DNA of 64,000 bases, from NCBI RefSeq assembly GCF_009830125.1, contig NZ_WUPT01000002.1, positions 744,001-808,000 on the forward strand, in the 5' to 3' direction. Positions within the stretch are counted from its first letter, which is position 1. The number at the start of each line of letters is the position of its first letter. The notes under the pieces were generated by a model, which worked only from the letters and a program-made list of their open reading frames with translations, was not told where the DNA came from and did no database searches. This document shows positions 38,585-46,503 of this stretch, one piece after another. The DNA comes from Kangsaoukella pontilimi. GTDB lineage: Bacteria > Pseudomonadota > Alphaproteobacteria > Rhodobacterales > Rhodobacteraceae. The translations under genes and the position numbers were made by a program.

Positions 38585-39922
38585 ATGCGCCTCAGCCGAT
38601 ATTTTCTGCCCGTGCTCAAGGAAACCCCCGCAGACGCCCAGATCGTCAGCCACCGGCTGATGCTGCGCGCGGGTATGATCAAGCAGGCTTCCGCCGGCAT
38701 CTATTCCTGGCTGCCGCTGGGCTACAAAGTGCTGCGCAGGGTCGAGCAGATCGTGCACGAGGAACAGCAGCGCGCCGGTCACATCCCGGTGCTGATGCCG
38801 ACGCTGCAATCGGCCGATCTCTGGCGCGAGAGCGGGCGCTACGACGCCTATGGTGAAGAGCTTCTGCGCATCCGCGACCGGCATGACCGGGATATGCTCT
38901 ACGGTCCGACCAACGAGGAGATGATCACGGATATCTTCCGCTCCTACGTGTCGAGCTACCGCGACCTGCCGCTGACGCTTTATCACATTCAGTGGAAGTT
39001 CCGCGACGAGCGGCGCCCGCGCTTTGGCGTGATGCGGGGGCGCGAGTTCCTGATGAAGGACGGCTATAATTTCGACCTGACCAAGGAAGACGCGCTCCAC
39101 GCCTATAACCGTCACCTTGTGTCCTACCTCCGCACCTACGAGCGGATGGGGCTGCAGGCGATCCCGATGCGTGCCGATGGCGGGCCCATTGGCGGGGACT
39201 ACACGCATGAATTTCTGGTGCTGGCCGAGACGGGCGAGAGCGAGGTGTTCTACGACAGCGCCGTGACCGACCTGACCTTTGGCGACCGCGAGATCGACTA
39301 TGACAGCGTCGATCAGTGCCAGGCGATCCTGGAGGAATTCACGTCGCGCTATGCCCGCACCGACGAGACCCATGACGCTGCGATCTTCGACCGCGACGTG
39401 CCGTCCGAGCGGCAGAAAAGCGCGCGAGGCATCGAGGTGGGGCAGATCTTCTATTTCGGGACCAAGTATTCCGACGCGATGGGCGCCGCGGTTCAGGGAC
39501 CGGACGGCAAGCAGGTGAACGTCCATATGGGGTCCCACGGGATCGGGGTCAGCCGTCTTGTGGGTGCCCTGATCGAGGCAAACCATGACGACAAGGGCAT
39601 CATCTGGCCCGAGGGTGTGACCCCTTTCCATGCGGGGATCGTGAACCTCCGGCAGGGCGACGCGGCCACGGATGCGGCCTGCGACGAGCTTTACAAGGGG
39701 CTTGCCGCGAAGGGGCTGGAGGCGCTCTACGACGACCGCGACGAACGGGCGGGCGCCAAATTCGCCACGATGGACCTGATCGGCCTGCCGTGGCGGGTCA
39801 CCGTGGGGCCGCGCGGGTTGGAAAAAGGCGTGGTCGAACTGACCTCGCGGCGGACGGGCGAAAGCGAGGAGATGTCGGTCACCGCCGCCATTGACCGGCT
39901 GGCCCAGATCTACGGCGTCTGA
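38585..39922 (+). CDS. proS: Prolyl-tRNA synthetase, short bacterial/alphaproteobacterial type
   Basis: A 445-aa class II aminoacyl-tRNA synthetase. [46 protein letters not shown] opens it; motif 2 [24 protein letters not shown] (about 140-163) and motif 3 [16 protein letters not shown] (about 319-334) are intact, and a C-terminal anticodon-binding domain ends it. The inserted editing domain present in long bacterial ProS is missing, as usual in alphaproteobacteria. Confidence 0.96.
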   Translation: MRLSRYFLPVLKETPADAQIVSHRLMLRAGMIKQASAGIYSWLPLGYKVLRRVEQIVHEEQQRAGHIPVLMPTLQSADLWRESGRYDAYGEELLRIRDRHDRDMLYGPTNEEMITDIFRSYVSSYRDLPLTLYHIQWKFRDERRPRFGVMRGREFLMKDGYNFDLTKEDALHAYNRHLVSYLRTYERMGLQAIPMRADGGPIGGDYTHEFLVLAETGESEVFYDSAVTDLTFGDREIDYDSVDQCQAILEEFTSRYARTDETHDAAIFDRDVPSERQKSARGIEVGQIFYFGTKYSDAMGAAVQGPDGKQVNVHMGSHGIGVSRLVGALIEANHDDKGIIWPEGVTPFHAGIVNLRQGDAATDAACDELYKGLAAKGLEALYDDRDERAGAKFATMDLIGLPWRVTVGPRGLEKGVVELTSRRTGESEEMSVTAAIDRLAQIYGV

Positions 39923-40010
39923 GCCGCCATCCGGTCATTCTGACGCAGCGGACGCAACCAAGCGCGATGTGAACCGTTCACTCTCTGAACACCAAGTTTG
40001 GAGAGTAACC

Positions 40011-41237
40011 ATGATCAAGCGTACCCTATTCCTGACCGCAACCGGCATCGGCATGTCGGTGGGCCTTGCCTTTGCAGGCGCTCATACCGGTGTTGCCCCG
40101 GTCGAGCAGGGCGAAAAGAACGTGCCCGAGTTCGAACCGGCCTTCGAGATGCAGACCCGCGCGCCGGCCATCAGCAACCCGGTCACGCTGTCGACCGAGA
40201 CTGTCGTCGAGGGGCTGGCCCATCCGTGGGGTATCGAGGTGCTGCCGGGTGGCGGATATCTCGTCACCGAGCGCGAGGGCCGTCTTCGCGTGATCGACGC
40301 CGAGGGCGAGCTTAAGGCCGCGATCAAGGGCGTGCCTCAGGTTCTGAACATGGAACAGGGCGGGCTTCTGGACGTGGCGCTGGCCGAGGATTTCGAACAA
40401 TCCCGCCGCATCTTTTTCACCTACGCCAAGCCGATGGAGGGCAACATGTCCGCCACCGCCGCCGCGACGGGTGTGCTGAACGCCGACATGACGGTGCTGA
40501 GCGAGGTCGAGGACATCTTCGTGCAGGACCCGCCTTCGCCGTCGCCCATGCATTACGGCAGCCGGATCGTGCTGGATGGCGATTATGCCTATGTGACCAC
40601 GGGCGAACACTTCACGCAGGAAGAGCGTGTGCTGGCGCAGGACAAAGGCGCGACCTATGGCAAGGTGATCCGCGTGACGCTGTCGGGCGAAACGCCCGAC
40701 GACAATCCCTTCGTTGATGAAGAGGGCAGCGTCGATACGATCTGGACGCTTGGTCACCGGAACGTGCAGGGCGCCGACATCCACCCCGAAACGGGCGACC
40801 TCTGGACGCTGGAGCATGGACCCCAGGGCGGTGACGAGTTGAACCTGATCGAGGCGGGCGCGAATTACGGCTGGCCCGAGGTCAGCTATGGCGAGCAGTA
40901 CGGTGGCGCGCCCATCGGCACGGGCGAGCCGCGCGCCGAGGGCTTCACCGAGCCGCGCTATTACTGGGATCCGGTGATCGCGCCGGGCGGCTTCACCTTC
41001 TACGAAGGCGAGATGTTCGACTGGAACGGTGACGTGATCGCCTCGTCGCTCTATCCGGGCGGTCTGGTGCGCCTGACGCTGGACGGTGACAGGGTCAACG
41101 GCGAGGCGCGCTATCTGGCCGAAGAACTGGGGCGCGTGCGCGACATCGAGGTCGACGCCGACGGCTCGGTTCTGGTGCTGACGGACTACGCCGATGGCGC
41201 GGTGATCCGCGTGATGCCGGCGACCGCGTCGAACTAA
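40011..41237 (+). CDS. PQQ-dependent sugar dehydrogenase (YliI-like)
   Basis: A 408-aa periplasmic enzyme of the soluble glucose/aldose dehydrogenase family. A Sec signal (MIKRTLFLTATGIGMSVGLAF to about residue 23) precedes a six-bladed propeller with GLAHPWGIEVLPGGGYLVTEREG, GSRIVLDGDYAYVTTGEH, LGHRNVQGADIHPETGDLWTLEHGPQGGDELN and GANYGWPEVSYG, the usual PQQ/Ca pocket landmarks. GGAGAG lies just before the ATG. Its own strong terminator follows, so it is a single-gene unit. Sugar substrate unknown. Confidence 0.9.
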   Translation: MIKRTLFLTATGIGMSVGLAFAGAHTGVAPVEQGEKNVPEFEPAFEMQTRAPAISNPVTLSTETVVEGLAHPWGIEVLPGGGYLVTEREGRLRVIDAEGELKAAIKGVPQVLNMEQGGLLDVALAEDFEQSRRIFFTYAKPMEGNMSATAAATGVLNADMTVLSEVEDIFVQDPPSPSPMHYGSRIVLDGDYAYVTTGEHFTQEERVLAQDKGATYGKVIRVTLSGETPDDNPFVDEEGSVDTIWTLGHRNVQGADIHPETGDLWTLEHGPQGGDELNLIEAGANYGWPEVSYGEQYGGAPIGTGEPRAEGFTEPRYYWDPVIAPGGFTFYEGEMFDWNGDVIASSLYPGGLVRLTLDGDRVNGEARYLAEELGRVRDIEVDADGSVLVLTDYADGAVIRVMPATASN

Positions 41238-41265
41238 AGACCTCGCGGTCCATCCCCGCTTTTCG

Positions 41266-41298
41266 GGCCGGGCATCCTCTGGGGTGCCCGGCCTTTTT
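41266..41298 (+). terminator. Strong Rho-independent terminator after the sugar dehydrogenase gene
   Basis: GGCCGGGCA (41266-41274) pairs perfectly with TGCCCGGCC (41285-41293), and is followed by TTTTT. Textbook terminator 29 bases after the stop. Confidence 0.9.
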
Positions 41299-41368
41299 AT
41301 GCCTGCCGCCGCGGGTCCGGTTGACCAAACCGCGCCATTCGGCGACAGAAGGGAAAACCGGAGCAGAC

Positions 41369-42652
41369 ATGGCCAGCCCCGCGCCTTTCTCGAAATACGA
41401 ATTCCTCATTGCATGGCGTTACCTGCGCGCGAAACGCGCCGAAGGCGGTGTCAGCGTGATGACATGGATCAGCCTCATCGGCATCACTTTGGCCGTCGCA
41501 GCGCTGATCATCACGCTGGCCGTGCGCTCGGGCTTCCGGGACGAATTCGTGACCACGATCCTCGGCGCCAACGCCCATGTGACGATCTACAACAGCGCCA
41601 TCCGGGACGAAAACGGGCGGCTGACCCGCTCGATCCCCGATTATACCGATGTGGCCGCAGAGCTTGCCGCCGTCGAGGGCGTGGTGCGTGCCGCGCCCCT
41701 GGTCAAAGGTCAGGTCATGGCCGTGTTCCGGGACCAGAACACGGGCCTGGAAATTCACGGGATCGGGGCCGACGACCTGGCCCAGATCCCCCGTGTGGCC
41801 GACCCCGCCACGGGGATCGGCGATCTGGCCAATTTTGCGCAGGGCGTCTCGATCGGGCGCGAGGCGGCGCGGTCACTGGGCATTTCGGTGGGCGACGTGG
41901 TACGCCTGATTTCGCCCAACGGAGTCCGGACGGCTTTCGGCACCAGCCCCCGCGTGGGCGAATACCAGGTCGTGCATATCTTCAACTCGGGCCGCTACGA
42001 TATCGACCGGACGCGGGCCTATATGCCGTTCACCGAAGCGCAGGCGTTTTTCAATCGCGACGGTGTGGCCGACGAGATCGACGTCACCGTGACCGAACCC
42101 GAAGCCATCAACGAGATGGTGCCGACGCTTCTGGCCGCGGCGGGCGACAGGGCGCTGGCCTGGACGTGGCAGGATTCGGCGGGCGGGTTCCTGCGCGCGC
42201 TCGAGGTCGAGGACACGGTGATGTTCGTGCTGATGAGCGTCCTTGTCCTGATTGCGTCGATGAACATCATCTCGGGCCTCGTCATGCTGGTGAAGAACAA
42301 GGGCCGCGACATCGGAATCCTGAGGACCATCGGCCTGACCGAGGGCGCGATCCTCAGGGTGTTCTTCCTGACGGGCGCGCTGGTGGGCACCATCGGCACG
42401 ATCCTCGGCGTGGTTCTCGGCTGCCTTTTCGCCATCTATTTCGACGCGATCCTCGCCTTCGTGAACGGGGCCGCCGGCGGCGGCGTCTGGGACGGGGCGG
42501 TGCGCGGCATCTACCGGCTGCCGGCCAAGCTGGAGGCGGGCGACGTCCTGTCGGCGGTGGCGCTGTCCTTGTTCCTGTCCTGGGGCATTACCCTGTTGCC
42601 CGCGCGGCGCGCGGCGCGGATGAACCCGGTGGAGGCCTTGCGCTATGAGTGA
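41369..42652 (+). CDS. lolC: Lipoprotein-releasing ABC permease LolC/E
   Basis: A 427-aa inner-membrane permease: [44 protein letters not shown] at the N-terminus, a large periplasmic domain (about 50-270), then three C-terminal helices including [29 protein letters not shown]. With one LolC/E gene per genome locus, it would form a homodimer with LolD and release lipoproteins to LolA. Start at 41369 follows the RBS-like GGAG. It overlaps lolD by 8 bases. Confidence 0.93.
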   Translation: MASPAPFSKYEFLIAWRYLRAKRAEGGVSVMTWISLIGITLAVAALIITLAVRSGFRDEFVTTILGANAHVTIYNSAIRDENGRLTRSIPDYTDVAAELAAVEGVVRAAPLVKGQVMAVFRDQNTGLEIHGIGADDLAQIPRVADPATGIGDLANFAQGVSIGREAARSLGISVGDVVRLISPNGVRTAFGTSPRVGEYQVVHIFNSGRYDIDRTRAYMPFTEAQAFFNRDGVADEIDVTVTEPEAINEMVPTLLAAAGDRALAWTWQDSAGGFLRALEVEDTVMFVLMSVLVLIASMNIISGLVMLVKNKGRDIGILRTIGLTEGAILRVFFLTGALVGTIGTILGVVLGCLFAIYFDAILAFVNGAAGGGVWDGAVRGIYRLPAKLEAGDVLSAVALSLFLSWGITLLPARRAARMNPVEALRYE

Positions 42653-43319
42653 GGTTCTGCGGCTTGCGGGCATCGAGAAGACCTACAACCGGGGCAAGCC
42701 CAATGCGCTGACCGTGCTCGACGGCGCGTCGATCACGCTGAATGCGGGCGAGGTCGTGGCGCTGGTTGCGCCTTCGGGCGCAGGCAAGTCGACGCTTCTG
42801 CACATTGCCGGGCTACTGGACGACGCGGACGCGGGCGAGGTGGCGATCGGCGGAACGGTCTTCACCGGCGCGTCGGATCGGAAGCGCACTGCGGCGCGGC
42901 GGGCCGATGTGGGCTTCGTCTACCAGTTCCACCACCTTCTCCCCGAGTTCTCGGCCATCGAGAACGTGATGCTGCCGCAACTGGCCGACGGCGTGGCCGA
43001 TGGCGCGGCGCGGGAGCGGGCCATGACGCTCCTGGAGCGGGTGGGCGTGGCCAGTCGGGCCGAGAACCGCCCCGCTGCGCTGTCCGGCGGCGAGCAGCAG
43101 CGCGTGGCGTTCTGCCGGGCGCTGGCCAACGCGCCGCGGCTATTGCTGGCGGACGAGCCTACGGGGAACCTTGACCCCGCAACTTCGGACACCGTGTTCG
43201 GGGCGTTGATGGCGCTGGTGCGCGAGACCGGCATGTCGGCGCTGATCGCCACGCATAACCCCGAGCTTGCCGCGCGGATGGACCGGACGGTGCGGCTGGA
43301 GGGCGGGCTTCTGGTCTGA
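42645..43319 (+). CDS. lolD: Lipoprotein-releasing ABC ATPase LolD
   Basis: A 224-aa ATPase with Walker [16 protein letters not shown] (about 44-58), signature [16 protein letters not shown] and Walker [14 protein letters not shown]. The [18 protein letters not shown] segment identifies the LolD/MacB type. It is translationally coupled to lolC. Confidence 0.94.
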   Translation: MSEVLRLAGIEKTYNRGKPNALTVLDGASITLNAGEVVALVAPSGAGKSTLLHIAGLLDDADAGEVAIGGTVFTGASDRKRTAARRADVGFVYQFHHLLPEFSAIENVMLPQLADGVADGAARERAMTLLERVGVASRAENRPAALSGGEQQRVAFCRALANAPRLLLADEPTGNLDPATSDTVFGALMALVRETGMSALIATHNPELAARMDRTVRLEGGLLV

Positions 43320-43386
43320 CCCGATTTGTTCTGCATCAAGGCCTGGCGGGACGGCGTGCTGTCAGATGAGACAAGGAGGACAGGAC

Positions 43387-43791
43387 ATGACCCATTCGAT
43401 CACAGCATTTCTGGCAGGGGCGCTTCTGGTGCTTGGCACAGGGGCCGCTCAGGCGGCCGACACTGCGGGCCGGACCTCGTATCTCGACCACTGTGCCGTC
43501 TGCCACGGTACGGGCGCGCGGGGCGACGGGCCGATGGCGCCTGTGCTGAGCCCGGCGCCTCCGGACCTGACCGGGCTGGCGGCGGCGAATGGCGGGGTGT
43601 TCCCGATGGGACGGGTCCTGCGCATGATCGACGGCCGCCGCGAGGTGCTGTCCCATGGCGGGTCAATGCCGATCTTCGGCCTTTTGCTCGACGGGCCGTC
43701 GCGCGCGGTTCTGGCACCCGACGGGACCGAAATTGTGGCCAGCGAGTCTCTGGTGGGCATCGCCGAATGGCTTGCTTCGGTTCAGAGGTGA
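43387..43791 (+). CDS. Small periplasmic cytochrome c
   Basis: A 134-aa protein with Sec signal to about residue 23 (AAQA) and one haem site C36-A-V-C39-H40. The distal Met is probably in GGSMPIFG near residue 93. The core LDHCAVCHGTGARGDGPMAPVL is typical of c5/cL-like low-potential carriers. Preceded by AGGAGGACAGG and behind lolD by 67 bases. The partner enzyme is not in the window; the sugar dehydrogenase upstream is one candidate electron donor, unproven. Confidence 0.88.
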   Translation: MTHSITAFLAGALLVLGTGAAQAADTAGRTSYLDHCAVCHGTGARGDGPMAPVLSPAPPDLTGLAAANGGVFPMGRVLRMIDGRREVLSHGGSMPIFGLLLDGPSRAVLAPDGTEIVASESLVGIAEWLASVQR

Positions 43792-43908
43792 GGCGCAGTT
43801 GCATCGGCTGAATCCGGCCCATCCCCCCTTTTTTCTCGAGGAATTCCGGAACATCGGGTCGGGGGGCTGCGTTTTCTTTTCGAAGGCTGATTTTGAAAGG
43901 AGAACGTT

Positions 43909-44118
43909 ATGAATTGGGACCAGATCAAAGGCGAATGGCTGCAACTCAAGGGCTCGGCGCGCGAGCGTTGGGGCGAGATGACCGATGACGAGCTGCAGGA
44001 AGCGCGCGGCGAGCGCGAACAGCTGATCGGGCTGGTGCAGTCGAAATACGGCAAGGCGCGCGCCGAGGCGGAAGCCGAGGTCGACGCGTGGCATGCCGAA
44101 CTGAAAGGCGCTGCGTAA
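43909..44118 (+). CDS. CsbD-family stress protein
   Basis: A 69-aa hydrophilic protein: MNWDQIKGEWLQLKGSARER and TDDELQEARGEREQLIGLVQSKYGKARAEAEAEV are the conserved CsbD helices. Such proteins accumulate under general stress; function unknown. GAAAGGAGAACG precedes the ATG and a strong terminator follows. Confidence 0.92.
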   Translation: MNWDQIKGEWLQLKGSARERWGEMTDDELQEARGEREQLIGLVQSKYGKARAEAEAEVDAWHAELKGAA

Positions 44119-44161
44119 GAGCGCTTTGGGCACAGCCCCAAGGGTGCGCCCAGCAGACATG

Positions 44162-44194
44162 CGCCGGAGGTCCTGACGGGCCTTCGGCGTTTTT
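44162..44194 (+). terminator. Terminator after the CsbD-family gene
   Basis: CGCCGGAGG (44162-44170) pairs with CCTTCGGCG (44181-44189) with one G-U pair; TTTTT follows at 44190-44194. Confidence 0.85.
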
Positions 44195-44589
44195 CATTTG
44201 CGCCCGGCTTCGCCGGTCGCGGTGGGCCGCCAGCGGCGGTCTTTCGAGTATTTTTGAACAGAAGAAGCGGGCTGTTCGTCCCTTGTGTCTCCGTCCTTCG
44301 TTCGGGCGGGTGGGGAAGAGAGCGGCGCCGCTCGGGTGCGCCGGTTTCCTGTCTTGGGTCCTTGGGCGTGGTGCCCTTCGGTGGCCGTCTAGGACCGGGA
44401 GGCGTGCGAGGGGGTGTCAGCCCCGTCCCGTGAGGGCGCGCGCGTCCCGCGAAACCATTCTGGCAGGCGGGTTGGGGTAAGTGGCCCCGCGCCGCCTGTG
44501 TCGTTCGAACGGGGGCAGGTATCGCAGGCAAAGGTTAGGGGCCGGTGTGGCGTCCGCGCGGTGGGGCGCCGGGCGGTGCAACGGCCGCG
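44195..44589. repeat. Non-coding region with a repeat-module copy
   Basis: No credible gene in these 395 bases; apparent proline/arginine-rich frames are composition artefacts. At 44246-44270 lies CGAGTATTTTTGAACAGAAG, a copy of the dispersed repeat core and tail, preceded by a GC-rich tract (CTTCGCCGGTCGCGGTGGG) resembling the flank of the copies near 54.8 and 57.85 kb. Confidence 0.55.
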
Positions 44590-44808
44590 TCAGCCAATAT
44601 ACACCCAGGCGGCGGTGCCGAAGGTGGCGAGGGTGTAGAGCGAGAAGACCGGATGGGCGGCGGTGAAGCGGAGGCCCAGCGGGTCCTTGAACCTCAGCCA
44701 GTCGGCATAGTCGTCGCGGAAGCCTTCGCTCACCACGAGGAGGACGCCCAGAACCAGCACCCAGAGCGCGATCGCGCCGATCATCAGGACGTCGGGGGTC
44801 AGGGACAT
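44590..44808 (-). CDS. Small two-helix membrane protein (72 aa)
   Basis: A 72-aa protein starting MSLTPDVLMIGAIALWVLVLG (TM1 about 8-26), a charged middle (SEGFRDDYADWLRFKDPLGLRF), then TM2 near the C-terminus (FSLYTLATFGTAAWVYIG). AAAGGAGG lies 6 bases before the ATG, which is decisive for the start; a longer upstream frame crosses it. Function unknown. Confidence 0.75.
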   Translation of the reverse strand: MSLTPDVLMIGAIALWVLVLGVLLVVSEGFRDDYADWLRFKDPLGLRFTAAHPVFSLYTLATFGTAAWVYIG

Positions 44809-44955
44809 CGCGCCTCCTTTCGCGCATGGCGCGTCCGCAAAGACTAGCGTGCGGGAAGACCGGCGGGAAGCGGTGGGGCGGCTTTCGGGAGGGTGCATGG
44901 CGGGTGGGCCTTGGCCGGACCCCTGATGGCGGCGTTAAAACGCGGATGCCGGAGA

Positions 44956-44975
44956 GGCCGGGCGCGGGCCCGGCC
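44956..44975 (-). terminator. Hairpin after the lysine-rich small gene
   Basis: GGCCGGGC (44956-44963) pairs perfectly with GCCCGGCC (44968-44975). It lies 15 bases downstream of the stop at 44991 on the minus strand. No clear U-run on that strand, so its strength is uncertain. Confidence 0.5.
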
Positions 44976-44990
44976 TTTGGCCCCAAGGGG

Positions 44991-45110
44991 CTACTTGCCG
45001 ACCTTCTTGCCGCCCACCATGGGCGCGTGTTTGAGCGAGGCGGGGGCCTTGGGCTTTTCCTTCTTCGGCTTCTTGGCCTCTTTGTTTCCCTTGTTCTTTT
45101 CCTTCGACAT
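44991..45110 (-). CDS. Lysine-rich small protein (39 aa)
   Basis: A 39-aa basic ORF with 14 lysines, beginning MSKEKNKGNKEAKKPKKEKP and ending PMVGGKKVGK. AGGAG lies 7 bases before the ATG, and a hairpin follows the stop. It resembles tiny lysine-rich proteins that recur in alphaproteobacteria and may bind nucleic acid or ribosomes, although this is only inferred from charge. It is too short to be found by many gene callers. Confidence 0.7.
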   Translation of the reverse strand: MSKEKNKGNKEAKKPKKEKPKAPASLKHAPMVGGKKVGK

Positions 45111-45530
45111 GTGGTCACTCCTGAATGCGCCCGGCCCTCTCGGGGCGGCGGGACGGTCATGCTTTCAGAAGATCAGGGGGGTCGGACCGGTCCGGCTGCG
45201 CCGGCAAAACGTCCGGTGGACGTTTTGAGGTCCGAACGGGCGGAGCCCCTTCGTCGGTCCTTCGCCTTAGCCGTTCCATCGGCGGGGCGGTCGGATCGGA
45301 AGGGCGGCGCCCGGTTTGCCACGATGATCCCTTGGGGCAGCAGGCCGGTGGCCTGCGGGGTGGAGGGTGCGCCTGATTGGGGTGAGTCGCAATGGGCTTT
45401 GTGTGCTCGGTGGGGCGAGGGTAGACCGGGCTTAAGCCCGGCTTTCGGGCAGATGGTGGGTAGGGTGGGAGTTCACCCCACCGTGGCGTCAGCAGAGACG
45501 GCGCGACATGCCGGGGTGAAACCCCGGCCT
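45111..45530. repeat. Non-coding hairpin cluster beside the TIR cassette
   Basis: No gene seen. The region carries at least four palindromes: CAAAACGTCC-GGT-GGACGTTTTG (45205-45227), CCGGGCTTAAGCCCGG (45426-45441), GGTGGG-AGTTCAC-CCCACC (45464-45482) and CCGGGGT-GAA-ACCCCGG (45511-45527). They look like REP-type or terminator hairpins and end just where the AT-rich block begins. Confidence 0.6.
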
Positions 45531-45598
45531 AGTAGTGTTTCGAGTAATGAGAAGTTCTATAGGAACTCCGACCTTCAGCGATCGACAGCGAGGCCAGG

Positions 45599-46090
45599 TT
45601 AATATTTTGACCGGATTGCAACTGCGTGATCTATCCAAGCTGCAATATTCGCCGATATTCGACTGTAGGCGGTCCTACTATCGACGTTACCAGGGTCCAA
45701 GACGGGAACTATTCGATCCAGCGGTACGCCTCTTACATTGAATTCGGAAAAAGGATTGTTTCCCGGATAGCTCTGATAGCCATAGCGATCCTGTAGGCGA
45801 TCAATTCTTACGCCTAGTAGGCCCTTTCCAGAGTTCCAACCCTCAAGAATTTCGTAATTGATCCACTTTCGTCCTGCAGTTTCGGCGCCAATCAAGACTA
45901 CGACACATGATTTCCCATGCATCTGATTTGAAATCCACCGTGTGATAGCTTGGTCGCCTCCCCGCTTGATCTGTTCCCAATCATTGTCTGAGGCAACGCG
46001 GTTACCGTCGACCATTCCAATATTTCTCACTTGGCCTGCTCTCCAGGCGTCATTTGAATAGTGGAAGCTGAAGAAGACTCTCTTAACCAT
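45599..46090 (-). CDS. TIR-domain protein, ThsB/DUF1863-like
   Basis: A 163-aa protein that is nearly all one TIR-like domain of the MTH538/DUF1863 type found in Thoeris ThsB. Strand A is KRVFFSFHYSNDAW (3-16), followed by VRN (21-23), SCVVVLIGAETAGRKW (61-76) and INYEIL with the presumed catalytic Glu at 80, then LGVRIDRLQDRYG and GNNPF. ThsB-type TIRs cleave NAD to cyclic ADP-ribose-like signals. The start lies inside the upstream membrane-protein gene (64-bp overlap); the next Met would delete strand A. AT-rich codons mark it as acquired. No ThsA homologue is nearby. Confidence 0.82.
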   Translation of the reverse strand: MVKRVFFSFHYSNDAWRAGQVRNIGMVDGNRVASDNDWEQIKRGGDQAITRWISNQMHGKSCVVVLIGAETAGRKWINYEILEGWNSGKGLLGVRIDRLQDRYGYQSYPGNNPFSEFNVRGVPLDRIVPVLDPGNVDSRTAYSRISANIAAWIDHAVAIRSKY

Positions 46091-46500
46091 TGAAATAGCC
46101 CTAGTTCGTATGATGCCGCTGCAATAATGGATAGTAGAATAATACCGTGAAATGCTACCAAGGTTTTCGAGAATGTTGCAGAAATCCAACCGCCAACATC
46201 TATTGATAAGTCGCTAGCATTCATGTCAAAATTTACTGGAATATCTGTGTTCTTGCGTACTCTTTCATAGTGAGCACGATACTTTCTCTCTTCCCACAAG
46301 AAGTAGCCATCGAGACCCCAAAATACGGCCAGCGGAACGATAGAAAATAAGCCGAGGCCAAGGCTGCCTTGGTTGACGGCAAACGAAAGCAGTGCCGTGA
46401 CGATGAGAACGGTCCAGCCTTTCAAAAGAAACGAATTGGTGGATAGGCGATTCACTACGCCTTGAATAAATTCTAGATGCTTAATTCGAGGTTCATCCAT
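46027..46500 (-). CDS. Three-helix membrane protein paired with the TIR gene
   Basis: A 157-aa protein: RIKHLEFIQGVVNRLSTNSFLLKGW (5-29), TM1 about 29-46, TM2 about 48-68 with the motif FWGLDGYFLWEERKYRAHYERVR (60-82), a linker of about 45 residues, and TM3 about 113-131. I recognise this as a family of small membrane proteins often beside TIR genes, but know no assigned function; an effector or sensor role is inference. It starts 3 bases after parE stops, with GAGGAG in the last parE codons as possible RBS, and overlaps the TIR gene by 64 bases. AT-rich. Confidence 0.75.
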   Translation of the reverse strand: MDEPRIKHLEFIQGVVNRLSTNSFLLKGWTVLIVTALLSFAVNQGSLGLGLFSIVPLAVFWGLDGYFLWEERKYRAHYERVRKNTDIPVNFDMNASDLSIDVGGWISATFSKTLVAFHGIILLSIIAAASYELGLFQWLRESSSASTIQMTPGEQAK

Positions 46501-46503
46501 ATA

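Noticed and set aside
45551-45567. GAAGTTCTATAGGAACT, resembling an FRT core, at the edge of the AT-rich block
   Set aside because: Only the short arms AGTTC/GAACT are shared; the FRT spacer and full 13-bp arms are missing, and there is no recombinase gene.
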